In this document: in pieces, positions 11,346-21,180 of the stretch | How the letters are laid out: each line of letters starts with the position of its first letter | Numbering within the stretch: position 1 is the stretch's first letter | Assembly (NCBI RefSeq): GCF_000341285.1 | Contig: NW_005178453.1 | Location: forward strand, 1-64,000 | Reading direction: 5' to 3' | DNA: 64,000 nt | From: Galdieria sulphuraria | Lineage: Eukaryota > Rhodophyta > Bangiophyceae > Galdieriales > Galdieriaceae | Translations under genes and position numbers: made by a program | The notes under the pieces: generated by a model | Seen by the model: only the letters and a program-made list of their open reading frames with translations | Databases searched by the model: none | What the model was told of the DNA's origin: nothing

Positions 11346-13151
11346 TTAACTGCTTATATAGTCACGCAGCATATGCCATACAGATGGATGACGTAGCTTT
11401 CTCAAGGCACGAGCTTCTATTCGACGAATACGACTAGTTTGTACACAGTAGTATGCACAAACTTCATCTATGCTTTTCATTCGACCATCGTCTAAACCGA
11501 ATCTCATGCGAATGACTTCTCTTTCATATGGATTCAAAAGAGAAAGAGCACATTCAATATCATCTCTCATTAATGAATCAGCCATCATATGTTCAGGTGA
11601 CACAGAGTCATCTGTTTGTACGGTATCTCCGAGGGTAAAGTCTCCAAGCTTGGGACGTGACCCATAAACGCCCTTGGAGATTTTGCCTTCTCCTTTGGAA
11701 GCAAATTGATCAGTGTCTCCTGTCCCTTTTGCTTTTATAGACCTATTCGTGGTTTGATGACCAAGGGGAGCGTCTAAAGAAACTGTGGCAGACTGGTTGG
11801 TATAAAGTTTCACATCCTGTAGACGCTGCACAGATATATCTAAACAGTCTGCAAGTTCAGCATCGGTTGGGTCTCTTCCCAAAGAACTAGACAACTCCAA
11901 TCGGGCTCTGTAAATCTGAACAGAAAGGTCCGAAATTGTCGATGGAATACGAATGGGACGGGAAGTATCGGCAATGGCTCTCTGCATCGCTTGACGAATC
12001 CACCACATTGCATAAGTAGAAAAGCGAAAACCTCTACGATAATCAAAACGTTCTGCACCTTTTATAAGACCAATGGAGCCTTCTTGGATAAGATCTTGCA
12101 TAGAAAGTCCTCTGTTCGTAAATTGTTTTGCGACGGAAACTACTAACCGAAGATTGGCTGCAACCAAAGACTCTCTGGCTCTTTGTGCTCTCAAAAGATT
12201 TCTAGTGAGTTCTTCTGATGACATATTCAACGACTTGGCCCATTCAACTCTATCCGGTTCTCTACCATACTGCTGTCGCAACTGTATTCGAGTTGCATTC
12301 CACAGCGCAAGTTTTCGAATCTCTCTAGCTAATGATATAACTTGATTCTCATTCAGAAGAGGAACGCTGCCAATTTCTTTTAAAAATGCACCCATAGAAG
12401 AACCCTTTTTGAACTGTTTTGTGGAAACAGTAGTTGGTCTATTCACGATACTTTCAATAAGCATAGCATCTTCCTTGGTAATAGCCATGGAAAGAATTTC
12501 TCTTTCTTGCTTTTCGAGATGTCGAATATCTTCTAAAGGAATATCTTCAAGGTTGTTGAGCTTTCGACCTTTTCGGGAAGAGCGAATCAAAGAATATCTT
12601 TCTGAAGGTCCTGAACTCGAAAAGTCATTCGCAAAGCTTTTATCAGAGCAATATTGAAGAACGTCTCCACAGCTCTCCAAGGAAAGAGCATTTTCTAACA
12701 ACTCGGCATCAGTATAGTCTCGGTTTTGCAACTCGGAAGTTACTCTTTGTTTCTTCCTTGTAGATCCAGAATTATTTGAATTTGGAAGTTTTGGACGGTT
12801 ACGAAGAGTCTCACTTTTAGTACCGACTATTGCCAAAGTGTCCCCTTTACTTAAGGTAGCCACTGCCAAAGCTGTTCGCGACTTTGCAGGATAACCTTTG
12901 CAAACGATGTCTCGTGTTGCAACCAGACTGGTGCTGTAAACAAAGCTGTTTTCTGTTTGTAAGTTGTATCTAGGACAAAAAAACCTTTGACTCCGGAAGC
13001 GTTCTCCACCCACACGAATTTCTTGTGCAATAAACAGCACTCTACTTGTTAGCAAAAGCGGATGGCTACAAAAACTACTACAGTCGACAGAAACTTTGCT
13101 ATGTTGAAAAGTTAAAGGACTCCTGGAAAGCGGACAAATAAAACCGGACAT
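11346..13151 (-). CDS. SIG: Plastid RNA polymerase sigma factor (sigma-70 family)
   Basis: Nuclear gene for the promoter-recognition subunit of the bacterial-type plastid RNA polymerase. Single exon, 601 residues from ATG 13151; the frame upstream offers only TTG. About 250 N-terminal residues are divergent and include a likely transit peptide (SGFICPLSRSPLTFQHSK). Regions 1.2/2 follow: ANLRLVVSVAKQFTNRGLSM, DLIQEGSIGLIKG and YAMWWIRQAMQRAI (-10 recognition). Region 4 ends the protein: LNPYEREVIRMRFGL then SRIRRIEARALRKLRHPS. An insert of about 45 residues rich in G and K separates regions 3 and 4. The recognition helix reads YYCVQTSRIRRIE rather than the common FGVTRERIRQIE. Confidence 0.95.
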   Translation of the reverse strand: MSGFICPLSRSPLTFQHSKVSVDCSSFCSHPLLLTSRVLFIAQEIRVGGERFRSQRFFCPRYNLQTENSFVYSTSLVATRDIVCKGYPAKSRTALAVATLSKGDTLAIVGTKSETLRNRPKLPNSNNSGSTRKKQRVTSELQNRDYTDAELLENALSLESCGDVLQYCSDKSFANDFSSSGPSERYSLIRSSRKGRKLNNLEDIPLEDIRHLEKQEREILSMAITKEDAMLIESIVNRPTTVSTKQFKKGSSMGAFLKEIGSVPLLNENQVISLAREIRKLALWNATRIQLRQQYGREPDRVEWAKSLNMSSEELTRNLLRAQRARESLVAANLRLVVSVAKQFTNRGLSMQDLIQEGSIGLIKGAERFDYRRGFRFSTYAMWWIRQAMQRAIADTSRPIRIPSTISDLSVQIYRARLELSSSLGRDPTDAELADCLDISVQRLQDVKLYTNQSATVSLDAPLGHQTTNRSIKAKGTGDTDQFASKGEGKISKGVYGSRPKLGDFTLGDTVQTDDSVSPEHMMADSLMRDDIECALSLLNPYEREVIRMRFGLDDGRMKSIDEVCAYYCVQTSRIRRIEARALRKLRHPSVWHMLRDYISS

Positions 13152-13196
13152 ATGTCCTTTCCTAACAATGCGGTTACTATCTTCCCAAACAGTCAA

Positions 13197-13526
13197 TCAA
13201 AACTTCGCCAAACTATATGAAGGGTTCTTTTCAAAACTGAAAGAGGATGAAGCCAGAAAAACTATCCAACCAATTGTCTCAAAAACGCAAATGTCCTATA
13301 ACAAAAAAATACCAACTCTTTGAGCTCAGTCCAAAATGGGATAAGAGGAGATTCGACTCAAGCTCTTTTAGACCACAAGCTATATACGCACCCTCATTTA
13401 AATGGATGAGAGAGGACAAAATTATCTAAAACAAATGATTTTGTTTATGAAGCACTCCACCACTTCTTTTTGGAGATGTTTTGACACATGAATATTTGTT
13501 TGATATTATTCTCAGACTTTTGCGTT
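13197..13526. other. Upstream region of sigma factor gene
   Basis: Presumed promoter and 5' UTR for the sigma factor. It also holds a 60-codon plus-strand open frame (ATG 13247 to TAA 13427), basic and without recognisable features, which I do not call as a gene. Confidence 0.4.
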
Positions 13527-13917
13527 ATGGAAGAGCGGCTAATGAGTGCAGCTTTATCTTTTATTGTTTGTTCTAATAAGTAAAAGAGGCTATTTAGTAA
13601 CCAACTTTTCTTGTTTGCATAAAAAGGAGTTATTTGGAATAGATTCTGTTTGGAGGAGCTTTTATCCTTGGCAAGCATATGAGAAAGACTTAAAAGTTAT
13701 TCTTAAAGACAGAGAAAGGAAAAAGTTTGGTCCTCCTAGTGAAAAGCATACATTTTTAATACGAATCGTTGTACGTGTTGTTCTTCGTAAAGCCCTGTTT
13801 ATTCCTTTGAGGTTTGTGAGAAACCACGAACTCTTATTATCAATGCTTGCTTCTTCAATAGTTGTTCATTCCCAATACCAAATATCTTCTAAATATATTA
13901 TTCCTGGTACTAGCTAA
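13527..13917 (+). CDS. Small hypothetical protein
   Basis: Tentative model: exon 1 13527-13565, a 61-nt intron (GT to AAAAAG), exon 2 13627-13917, giving 109 residues. The protein is basic (KDRERKKFGPPSEKH) with hydrophobic patches near the end (FLIRIVVRVVLRKALFI). No family is recognised. The intron is chosen only because it keeps the frame and supplies an ATG. A chance open frame is possible. Confidence 0.3.
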
Positions 13918-14184
13918 GGCTTGATGTAGATAATAAATACAAAGGAATGTTACAAGTCTTCTAATCTTTAGATAAAAAGTTCTATTGATAGCGGAGAGTT
14001 TCCAAGTGGCAAAATTTGCTTCGGCCAAAAATTGCTACATTGCTTACGTGGAGCAACCGCAAATGTATCGTCGCGATCCGATCGGAGACAAAAATAGAAA
14101 CAACGAATGATTCAATTTCTTTGGTTTGTGAAACACAGTTTGAGCTAGCAAACTTATAAGGGTGCAAGTGGAAACAAAACTCTT

Positions 14185-15795
14185 ATGGCTCCAACGCAAA
14201 GGCAACCTTGCTTGGAAAAGGTACAAGAGAAGGAGCAACTGAGGAGGAAACAAAGGGTAGAGTGGGCTTGTCGGAGTCACGCAGTGTCCAGTATGTTAAC
14301 AAAGAAATACCAACTTGACTGTTTACTGTCAAGAGGCTCCTCTGCAATAATACTTTCTGGCAAACGGTTACAAGACAACTTTCCTGTCGTGGTGAAGGTG
14401 ATCAAGACTAGCTCTCTCACTGTGACAGACAGTGAATACTTGGAGACAGAAATATCAATATTTGATCAACTCATAAACTTGAGAAGAGCAAAAGGAACTC
14501 CTTCAGATATGGGAAGCTATCACGTTCTAAGCCCCATAGAAGTTATACGTGACCCAATCAACCAAAATGTCTATCTGATTTCCGAACATTTACAGGGAGG
14601 AGATTTATTCTCACGATTGGAGTCTATGAAAGGCTATTTAATGACTGAATCTGAAGTTTTATGGCTGCTGAGACAAATGCTAAGTGGCTTATGTTTCTTG
14701 CATCGTTTGGGAATTTCTCACAGAGATGTCAAATTGGAAAACTTTGTCTTTGTAGAAACACCCAGCAAGAACAGTTATGACTCAGTTCTGAAAATTATTG
14801 ACTTTGGTTTGTGTCATTGGAACCAATCATACCCTAAGAACAATGGAGAAGATGTCATCCGCTGTTCGGAAGCTGTAGGAACCTTACATTATGTGCCTCC
14901 TGAAATTGTAAAGGAGAAAGATTATATTCCTGAGAAAGTTGATTCTTGGGAACTTGGCGTAGTTGCCTATGCCTTGATTACTCAAAAACTTCCATTTGAT
15001 GACTGGGATGATAATAACGTTTTTTCTAAGATTTGTACATTGCCTCCCAATATGAGGACACCTTGCTGGGACCGCATATCTCTTGGAACTAAACAACTCA
15101 TTGCTCAACTACTTATAAAAGATGAGTCCAAGAGAATCTCCTGTGAAGAAGCTTTTCAAAGAGTGGAAGCTTTGTTAGAATCCATAGGAGCTCCTCATGG
15201 AGTCGAAGCAGATAGGCTAATAAGAAACCTGAGTCATAAACAAATGGTTCAAGAGAACACTGCTCGTTCAGAAAAGCCCCCCGAAAATACTGATCTATTA
15301 AACAACAACGAGTCGTTATCTGGGAAGAATACTAAACAGGATAAGATACAAAACTCAGAAACTACCGTGGCATGTCAACCTGTTATGAATTGGCAAAGTA
15401 TTTTAACCTTTTTCAGACGGTCTCGGCGCTCCTCTGGAACCAAACCTGAACCAGCATCTCGTAGCTTTGATATTTTGGCTTGGAAGTCTCAAATTCGAGA
15501 CAAATTGAAAAACTCCTCGCCACTTAGGCGTAGACAGGCTGCAGTGAATGAGAATGAGAATCAGAGAGTTGCAAACCAAACTCGTCATCAATCAGTTCCT
15601 AACAATAATTCCCAGTGTAATTCAAACCAGAAAACAAGTCGACCTTCAATCCTGCTTCGAGAAAACAATTCAGTTGTCAACCCAAAATCACGAGTATCAA
15701 ATACTGCTAGTCCTTTAGTCATGACTGATGTATATCCATGTAATGTAGCTAACTCATCCAAAACACTGTATTCTAGTGTTGTCTCTGTTTTGTAA
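14185..15795 (+). CDS. Serine/threonine protein kinase, CAMK-like
   Basis: Single exon, 536 residues. The kinase domain covers about residues 42-330: beta-3 Lys at about 71 (VVVKVIK), alpha-C Glu about 89, catalytic loop SHRDVKLENF (about 178-187), IDFGLC (about 205-210), and an activation segment ending VPPEIV. The glycine loop is weak (LSRGSSAII, one Gly instead of three). All catalytic residues are present, so it should be active. The domain outline (WELGVVAYALITQKLPFDDW) fits the calcium/calmodulin or SNF1-like group. About 200 C-terminal residues are Ser/Asn-rich and low in structure. No EF-hands are seen, so it is not a plant-type CDPK. Confidence 0.85.
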   Translation: MAPTQRQPCLEKVQEKEQLRRKQRVEWACRSHAVSSMLTKKYQLDCLLSRGSSAIILSGKRLQDNFPVVVKVIKTSSLTVTDSEYLETEISIFDQLINLRRAKGTPSDMGSYHVLSPIEVIRDPINQNVYLISEHLQGGDLFSRLESMKGYLMTESEVLWLLRQMLSGLCFLHRLGISHRDVKLENFVFVETPSKNSYDSVLKIIDFGLCHWNQSYPKNNGEDVIRCSEAVGTLHYVPPEIVKEKDYIPEKVDSWELGVVAYALITQKLPFDDWDDNNVFSKICTLPPNMRTPCWDRISLGTKQLIAQLLIKDESKRISCEEAFQRVEALLESIGAPHGVEADRLIRNLSHKQMVQENTARSEKPPENTDLLNNNESLSGKNTKQDKIQNSETTVACQPVMNWQSILTFFRRSRRSSGTKPEPASRSFDILAWKSQIRDKLKNSSPLRRRQAAVNENENQRVANQTRHQSVPNNNSQCNSNQKTSRPSILLRENNSVVNPKSRVSNTASPLVMTDVYPCNVANSSKTLYSSVVSVL

Positions 15796-15843
15796 TAAAA
15801 ATATTGTAATGCAACCTTTCATTTTATTAATCTTTTGACAAAG

Positions 15844-16684
15844 TTATATAGTTTCCAAGTTTTCTTGTATTCTGTTCAAAGCTGCTCTAATAGCAGAAAT
15901 TTCTCTCTGGTGTTCCTTCAACATCGAGGAAATCACGGAAATATCTTCCACGAGGTCATAGGTATCCAAGCTGTCGGCAGAATCCATATGTGACAAGTGC
16001 AAGAATCTTCCGGAACCTTTCATGAGTCCACCACTTGAAGAGTTTTGTAGAAGAAGAGAACCAGTCTTTCTGCCTTTGGATGCAATTCCAACATCTCTTT
16101 TTGAGTTCTTTTTTTGTCCTGAAGAGCGAAGTACCGAACGTAAATTGTGTCGGTGTCTTGGATCAACGTTTTCATCATCTTCTTCTTCTTTTTCTTCTTT
16201 CTTGTGAACGTCTTTATGCATTTCTGTATCAATCGGAGTTTTTTCGTTGTTCTTGTGACTTGGTTGCAACACTGCGACAGGAGACGATTCTTCTAAAGCG
16301 TTGTTTGCTTTTGGATTTTCGGCAGTTTGTGAAGATGGAACTTGACTAGTCTGAGAAGCAACACCTTGTTCATTTTCATTCGTTGAAGACTCTTCATTTG
16401 TTTTTTTGGAATTGTCTGGTGCTCGGTATGCTCCAGCTGAAAGAAATGCTTCATGAAAATGTGGCTTGCAAAAAAGGACTCCATCTAGCAAAGTATAATT
16501 TCCGAGACTAAGCTTAACTTTACAAGTGGAGCAACGAAAGCAGCCGATATGATATGCCTTGTTTTCATCAACGGTCACTTTTTCGGCCATATCTATTCCC
16601 GATAGGACCACTTCAGTAAAGGAATATTGAAATAAGAATCAACTTACACACGGCTTTATGACAATTTTCGCATTTAGGATCCAT
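15844..16684 (-). CDS. LIM-domain protein
   Basis: Exon 1 16648-16684 (12 codons), a 37-nt intron, and exon 2 15844-16610; 267 residues. The spliced N-terminus forms one LIM zinc-binding domain: CENC, then H-IGC, C-STC and C-KPH, the eight ligands in the standard order. The remainder is Ser/Glu/Lys-rich with an acidic block (KEEKEEEDDENVD) and ends in a short helical segment (ISAIRAALNRIQENLE). A single LIM domain with a long tail suggests a protein-interaction adaptor, possibly cytoskeletal. It is convergent with the kinase gene, 48 bp apart. Confidence 0.8.
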
Positions 16685-17103
16685 CGAGGAAGAATAGTTT
16701 GAAAGGTAGTCACAAAAAAAGCTTGTACAAATAAGAAACGATTTAAAAGAAATTTAATTTTGGATGACTGGCATTCTTTTGAATACGACCTCGAAGAAAA
16801 ATGCTGGTGAATAGAAATTTTCTTACGACGTGGCAATTCCTTAATTTTGTCATTTTTCTTCGTCCAAGATCGGCCCCCCCCCCCCATTTGAAAACATTTG
16901 AAATTGATTGATAAGGAAACGGTGTATGAATATCAAAGATGCAAAATGTTGATAGCATGATTTTCCTTTTAAAAGAGACCGTATCACCGTACATTTAAAC
17001 TTGAAAGGTTCGAACTAAAACAACAAATAGTATAAAACAGCATTGAAACCGAAGCAACAAATATGCTTTATATAATCATTTTTATATCATTTCATATTTC
17101 AAA
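16685..17103. other. Intergenic region with C12 homopolymer
   Basis: No gene seen. It lies between two minus-strand genes (LIM protein start and Bet3 stop) and contains a run of 12 C at 16874-16885, striking in this AT-rich sequence and a likely site of sequencing error. Confidence 0.6.
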
Positions 17104-17945
17104 CTACTCTTCATCATTCCAAGGCACTTGTTCTTGTAGCATTTCCTTGAATCTTATGTTAATTTCGTTGGTATCATCGCCTCTCAACTGGTCCTTTACA
17201 AATTCGCATTCTACGATAATCTGAACCTAATTGTATAGTTTATTAAAATTGCATTCTTCATTTACTTCTTAATGTATACCATTTCCAATGCGCCACGAAT
17301 AACTCCACATAGTAGATTGGAATAGAATAATGAATGAGTATATTCTGGCTGAAAAAACAATCCATTTCATTGGTCACTAACTTCATAAAGACAAACGACT
17401 TACAGGGAGTTCAACATATTCAGCTAGCGGATTTTCATCAAAAATAATGCTGCAGCTGTTATGCTCGCTGTTCCAGTTGCTTACGGTGGCACGGATTCCA
17501 AGGAACATTTTGAAAGCCACTCTGCTTATTATTTCTGCAGACTCTTCAAACGAGGAACAATTACCTGTGTTGTTGTTTAGCACTTGAACCTTCCAAGAGA
17601 ACTAGATAGACTCCTACTTATTCCAGACTTTGCGAGGAAGTCCTCAATCAAACGGATGCCTTGTACACAAGAGGATGAATAGATGGGTTTAAACTGTGTC
17701 AAATAACAAACCAATATTATAGCCAAGCTTTTCCAGTTCTTTGTTGACTTGATCCGGTTCTTCGAAATCCTTTATGATTTCCCGCACAAAACTTCCATAA
17801 CTGGCACAACTCTTGAGCCCAAATAGCTGCGTATGTCCATTTATTCTACTTACGTTAGAGCCACCAAGTCAGCACTCACTTTTTCAGACTTGGCATATGC
17901 GGCATCTCCCAACTTGTTCCACGTCGAAGCACGACTTGAAGACAT
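17104..17945 (-). CDS. BET3: TRAPP complex subunit Bet3 (TRAPPC3)
   Basis: Core subunit of the TRAPP tethering complexes, which activate Rab1/Ypt1 in ER-Golgi traffic. Six exons: 17854-17945, 17712-17809, 17618-17659, 17404-17582, 17280-17348, 17104-17226. Introns are 35-55 nt. The spliced protein follows human TRAPPC3 along its length: YGSFVREIIKDFE, VNKELEKLGYNIG, IRLIEDFLAKS, VAFKMFLGI, NPLAEYVELP, YSNLLCGVIRGALEM and the end VKDQLRGDDTNEINIRF. The Cys in GNCSSF aligns with the self-palmitoylated Cys68 of human Bet3. It is divergent from the ARL5-like gene, with 39 bp between the start codons. Confidence 0.95.
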
Positions 17946-17984
17946 CCAATGACAACAACTTGTTACAATTGTATTTCGTTTCTG
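17946..17984. promoter_or_regulatory. 39-bp divergent intergenic spacer (Bet3 / ARL5)
   Basis: The two start codons face away from each other across 39 bp. Each 5' UTR must therefore be very short or overlap the other gene. This is inferred from the gene models and not from any promoter motif. Confidence 0.6.
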
Positions 17985-18694
17985 ATGGGCATTTGGTTTG
18001 CGAAACTTTGGCGAAAGCTTTATCGAATCCAAGAACTTAAGGTAGGGTTGTTATTTCCCATAGAAGCACTCTTATTGTTTTGTTTCTTTTCCTCTGAATA
18101 GATATGTATGATTGGCCTTGATAATGCTGGAAAGACAACCATATTGTATCGTCTTCATTTGGGTGATGTTGTCGTGACGACTCCCACTATTGGCAGTAAT
18201 GTAGAACAAGTGAAATGCAGAAATCTTCTCTTTCAGGTAAGATGGTTTTCTTTTAGAGCTTACTGTATATTTATGTTATATGTTGTTTAGGTTTGGGACT
18301 TGGGGGGACAAGATAGCCTTCGTGAAGCTTGGCAAACTTATTTTGTCAATACTCAAGCTGTTATTTTTGTGATAGATAGTTGTGATAGAGAAAGATTCGA
18401 TTTGGCTAGAAAGGAGTTATTGAGAGTCTTACGTTTTGAGAATCTTTCAAAGGCTGTGATATTAGTTTTTGCTAACAAACAGGATATGAAACAAGCAGCT
18501 TCGGCAAGTATTCGTTTTGATTCTTCCTTTTCGATGGTTTATAGTATTTGAAGGCTGCTGAAATTAGTGAATCACTTGCATTGCACGATATTAAAACCCA
18601 TTCTTGGACTATACAGCCTTGTAGTGGGGTTACAGGGGAAGGATTACAAGATGGAATGGAATGGCTCGCCGATCATGTGAAGACATCTGGATAG
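17985..18694 (+). CDS. ARL5: ARF-like small GTPase, ARL5-like
   Basis: Four exons (17985-18041, 18102-18236, 18291-18503, 18554-18694), 181 residues. Motifs: N-terminal MGIWF (Gly2 for myristoylation), GLDNAGKTT (P-loop), PTIGSNVE (switch I), WDLGGQ (switch II), ANKQDM (G4) and CSGVTGEG (G5). The PTIGSNVE and [10 protein letters not shown] segments match ARL5, a trans-Golgi GTPase that recruits the GARP tether, better than ARF1 or ARL1. The third intron begins with GC instead of GT (18504). A GT at 18508 would break the frame. Confidence 0.92.
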
Positions 18695-18766
18695 AACTGA
18701 CGATAAGAAAGAGAGAGAGAGAAAGTAATCTATGGAGAATTTTTGATAAGATATTTACAAAAGGAA

Positions 18767-18767
18767 T

Positions 18768-18798
<31 letters not shown>

Positions 18799-18799
18799 G
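18767..18799. repeat. (CA)n/(TA)n microsatellite
   Basis: Four CA units continue into about 12 TA units, between the ARL5 and thioredoxin genes. A GA-rich run (18709-18723) lies just upstream. Confidence 0.9.
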
Positions 18800-18875
18800 A
18801 CATAACAGGAAAATCGGATCCCACTATTGCACTTGCTCCAAAAAGACTCATTCCATCCAAAGATGATTTCATTCG

Positions 18876-19560
18876 ATGATGGCGTTAGTGGGTTTCTTGT
18901 CCGGTTCCTTGTGTTTGAATACAAAGCTATACAGTCAAACAACTTGTGAACCTCAAAGACACTTGTCAAAGAAAAGTGTATTGGGTTCATACCTTTTGAG
19001 AAAACAACTCTTTACAAAACATTATAAAAGACCCAACAGTCTTGTAGTTATGACTGTTGTCGAAGTGGATGATACCCATTTTGAACAACAGGTACTCCAG
19101 TCGGTAGGTTGCTCCTTTTCTCTTTCGTTTAAAATGTTTTTATATGTAACTCTCCGTGGTTTCTCGTAGCAAATTCCTGTCTTGGTGGATTTTCACGCTG
19201 ATTGGTGTGGTCCTTGTAAATTGGTGACTCCTTTGTAAGTCTATATCATCTATCTTTTATGTATGTAACTTTGAATAGATTGGATTGGTTGGTTTCAGAA
19301 TACGGTGGGAAACTGAAAGTGGTCAAAATAGACACAGACAAGAATCCTCGTTATGGTATAGAAAAGCTGAAACTTTATTCCTTGATATCAACTCATATGT
19401 TGTGTATTATTTTCTAGTGAAACAATATGACGTAAGAGGTTTACCCACTTTGATTATCTTTCAAGACGGTCGACTAGTGGCATCTTCGGAAGGGGCTTTG
19501 GGAAAGAAAGGGATTCAACAATATATAGAGAAACACTTGCCTCAGTTGAAAACCAACTGA
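18876..19560 (+). CDS. Thioredoxin, organelle-targeted
   Basis: Four exons (18876-19103, 19170-19234, 19279-19355, 19418-19560) give 170 residues. The redox centre DWCGPCK is formed within exon 2, and the cis-Pro segment VRGLPTLIIF lies in exon 4. About 60 N-terminal residues before the fold are basic and Ser/Leu-rich without acidic residues, typical of a plastid or mitochondrial transit peptide. The sequence resembles plastid m/y-type thioredoxins, which reduce target enzymes in the light. The exact type is not settled. Two adjacent ATG codons (18876, 18879) could start it. Confidence 0.9.
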
Positions 19561-19628
19561 TGGGGTTTTGAAATAAAAGTCGTTCACTTATTGTGATTCT
19601 ATTCATCTTGGAATTGTTGGTGAGAAGA

Positions 19629-21150
19629 ATGAGTTGGAATGGAGAAGGACGGTCATCTAAGACTCACCAAGTTCTTAATGACCCAAAAAGAATAACTTTG
19701 ATAGGTAATATCTTGCAGAAGAGATGAGTTCTCAAAACTCAGTTGTGGTGGATATTATTTAGGAGTTGGAAGACTAGGATTATGTTTGGCGCTCGTTGCT
19801 GAAAGAGCGGGCTACAAAGTGTTGGGTGTAGATGTACTTCCACAATATGTTGAGAAAATAAATGACAAAACATTGGTGTCTTCAGAACCTTTCGTTACTG
19901 AGTATTTGAAGGCAAGCAAGAATTTTCGCGCTACTACTAGTGTCAAAGAAGCTCTACAATTTGCTGACGTAATTATGGTGTTGGTAGCTACTCCAAGTAC
20001 AGGTGGTGATAGACACTATGATGTTACTCAAGTATCAAGAGTATTGACAGATATGGTAAGCAGTATGATTGGAAAAGTATTTTTGCTGATGGGCGCATAA
20101 TAGAACAACTACCGAATAGAGAACAAACATGTAGTTATTTGTTGTACTGTTTTGCCAGGATATATCGCAACTATTGGAAGAGAACTTTTGAAGGATTGTA
20201 AAAACACGAGCCTTTCATACAATCCAGAGTTTATTGCTCAAGGAGATATTATTCGAGGGTTGGAAAGACCCGATATCGTCTTGATTGGTGAAGGTTCCAA
20301 AGAAGCTGGAGATTTTGTTGAAACTCTTTGGTCTGATTTTACGTATAATGAACCTAAAATTTGTCGAATGTCTCCTGAAAGTGCTGAAATTGCCAAATTA
20401 TCTCTCAATTGCTTTGTAACAATGAAAATCTCCTTTGCCAACCAGATTGGAGATATAGCAGACCGTACTCCAAATGCAGACAAATATGCCATATTAGCTG
20501 CAATTGGTAGTGATACTCGTGTTGGTACGAAATGTTTAGGATGGGTAAGTATGGATTGTTCATGGATGGTTTCTCATTTGCATCAAAAAAAGGGTTATGG
20601 CTTTGGAGGACCCTGTTTCCCTCGAGACAATCGAGCACTTGCAGGATATGCAGAATCAGTTGGCATTCATCCTGCTTTAGCCTTTGCTACTGATGACTAT
20701 AACAAACTTCATGCAGATATTATGGCCCAAGAGTTATTAGAAGAGGATAGAGAAGAATATATTTTCGAGAATGTGACGTTTAAGGAACCATGTGCTGTGC
20801 CTATTATAGAGGAAAGTCAAAAACTATTGGTTGCTAGGAAAGTGGTGAGTTATATTCACATTTTTATCATTCTCACGACTAAATTGGAAGTGAAGGCTAA
20901 GAAAGGCAAAAAAGTGATTATTCGTGATAGACCTGATGTTATCGAAGCATGTCGACAGGAGTTTGGAAGTCTTTTTATATATCGAAGCAAAGACTCTCCA
21001 TTGGATTCACATTCTTCTTCCAATCATAATCAGAAAGTGAATCCTCCTTCTTCTTTTTCTACCGGAGATGTTTTTCGTGATGCGGCACTCGCAACAGTCG
21101 ATAGAAGACATGGTGGATTACTTTCCACTTCAGAATTGGAGAAGAAATAA
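19629..21150 (+). CDS. UDP-glucose/GDP-mannose dehydrogenase family protein
   Basis: NAD-dependent oxidation of a nucleotide sugar (C6 alcohol to acid). Five exons (19629-19704, 19763-20055, 20122-20544, 20593-20844, 20896-21150), 432 residues. The NAD-binding motif is built across intron 1 (LIGVGRLGLCLA). The active Cys lies in GYGFGGPCFPRDN, created by removing a 48-nt intron that has no stop and could be mistaken for coding. KLSLN and IGSDTRVG match the conserved catalytic Lys, Asn and Asp. The substrate (UDP-glucose, UDP-GlcNAc or ManNAc) is not clear; the C-terminal nucleotide domain (KGKKVIIRDRPDV) is short. Confidence 0.88.
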
Positions 21151-21180
21151 ATTGTTGTTTTGGCCAAAGCGGAGGTTGTG

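Noticed and set aside
20545-20592. 48-nt stretch in the nucleotide-sugar dehydrogenase with no stop, readable as coding
   Set aside because: It splits the conserved GW-GYGFGGPCFPRD motif and has GT and AG ends, so it is an intron.
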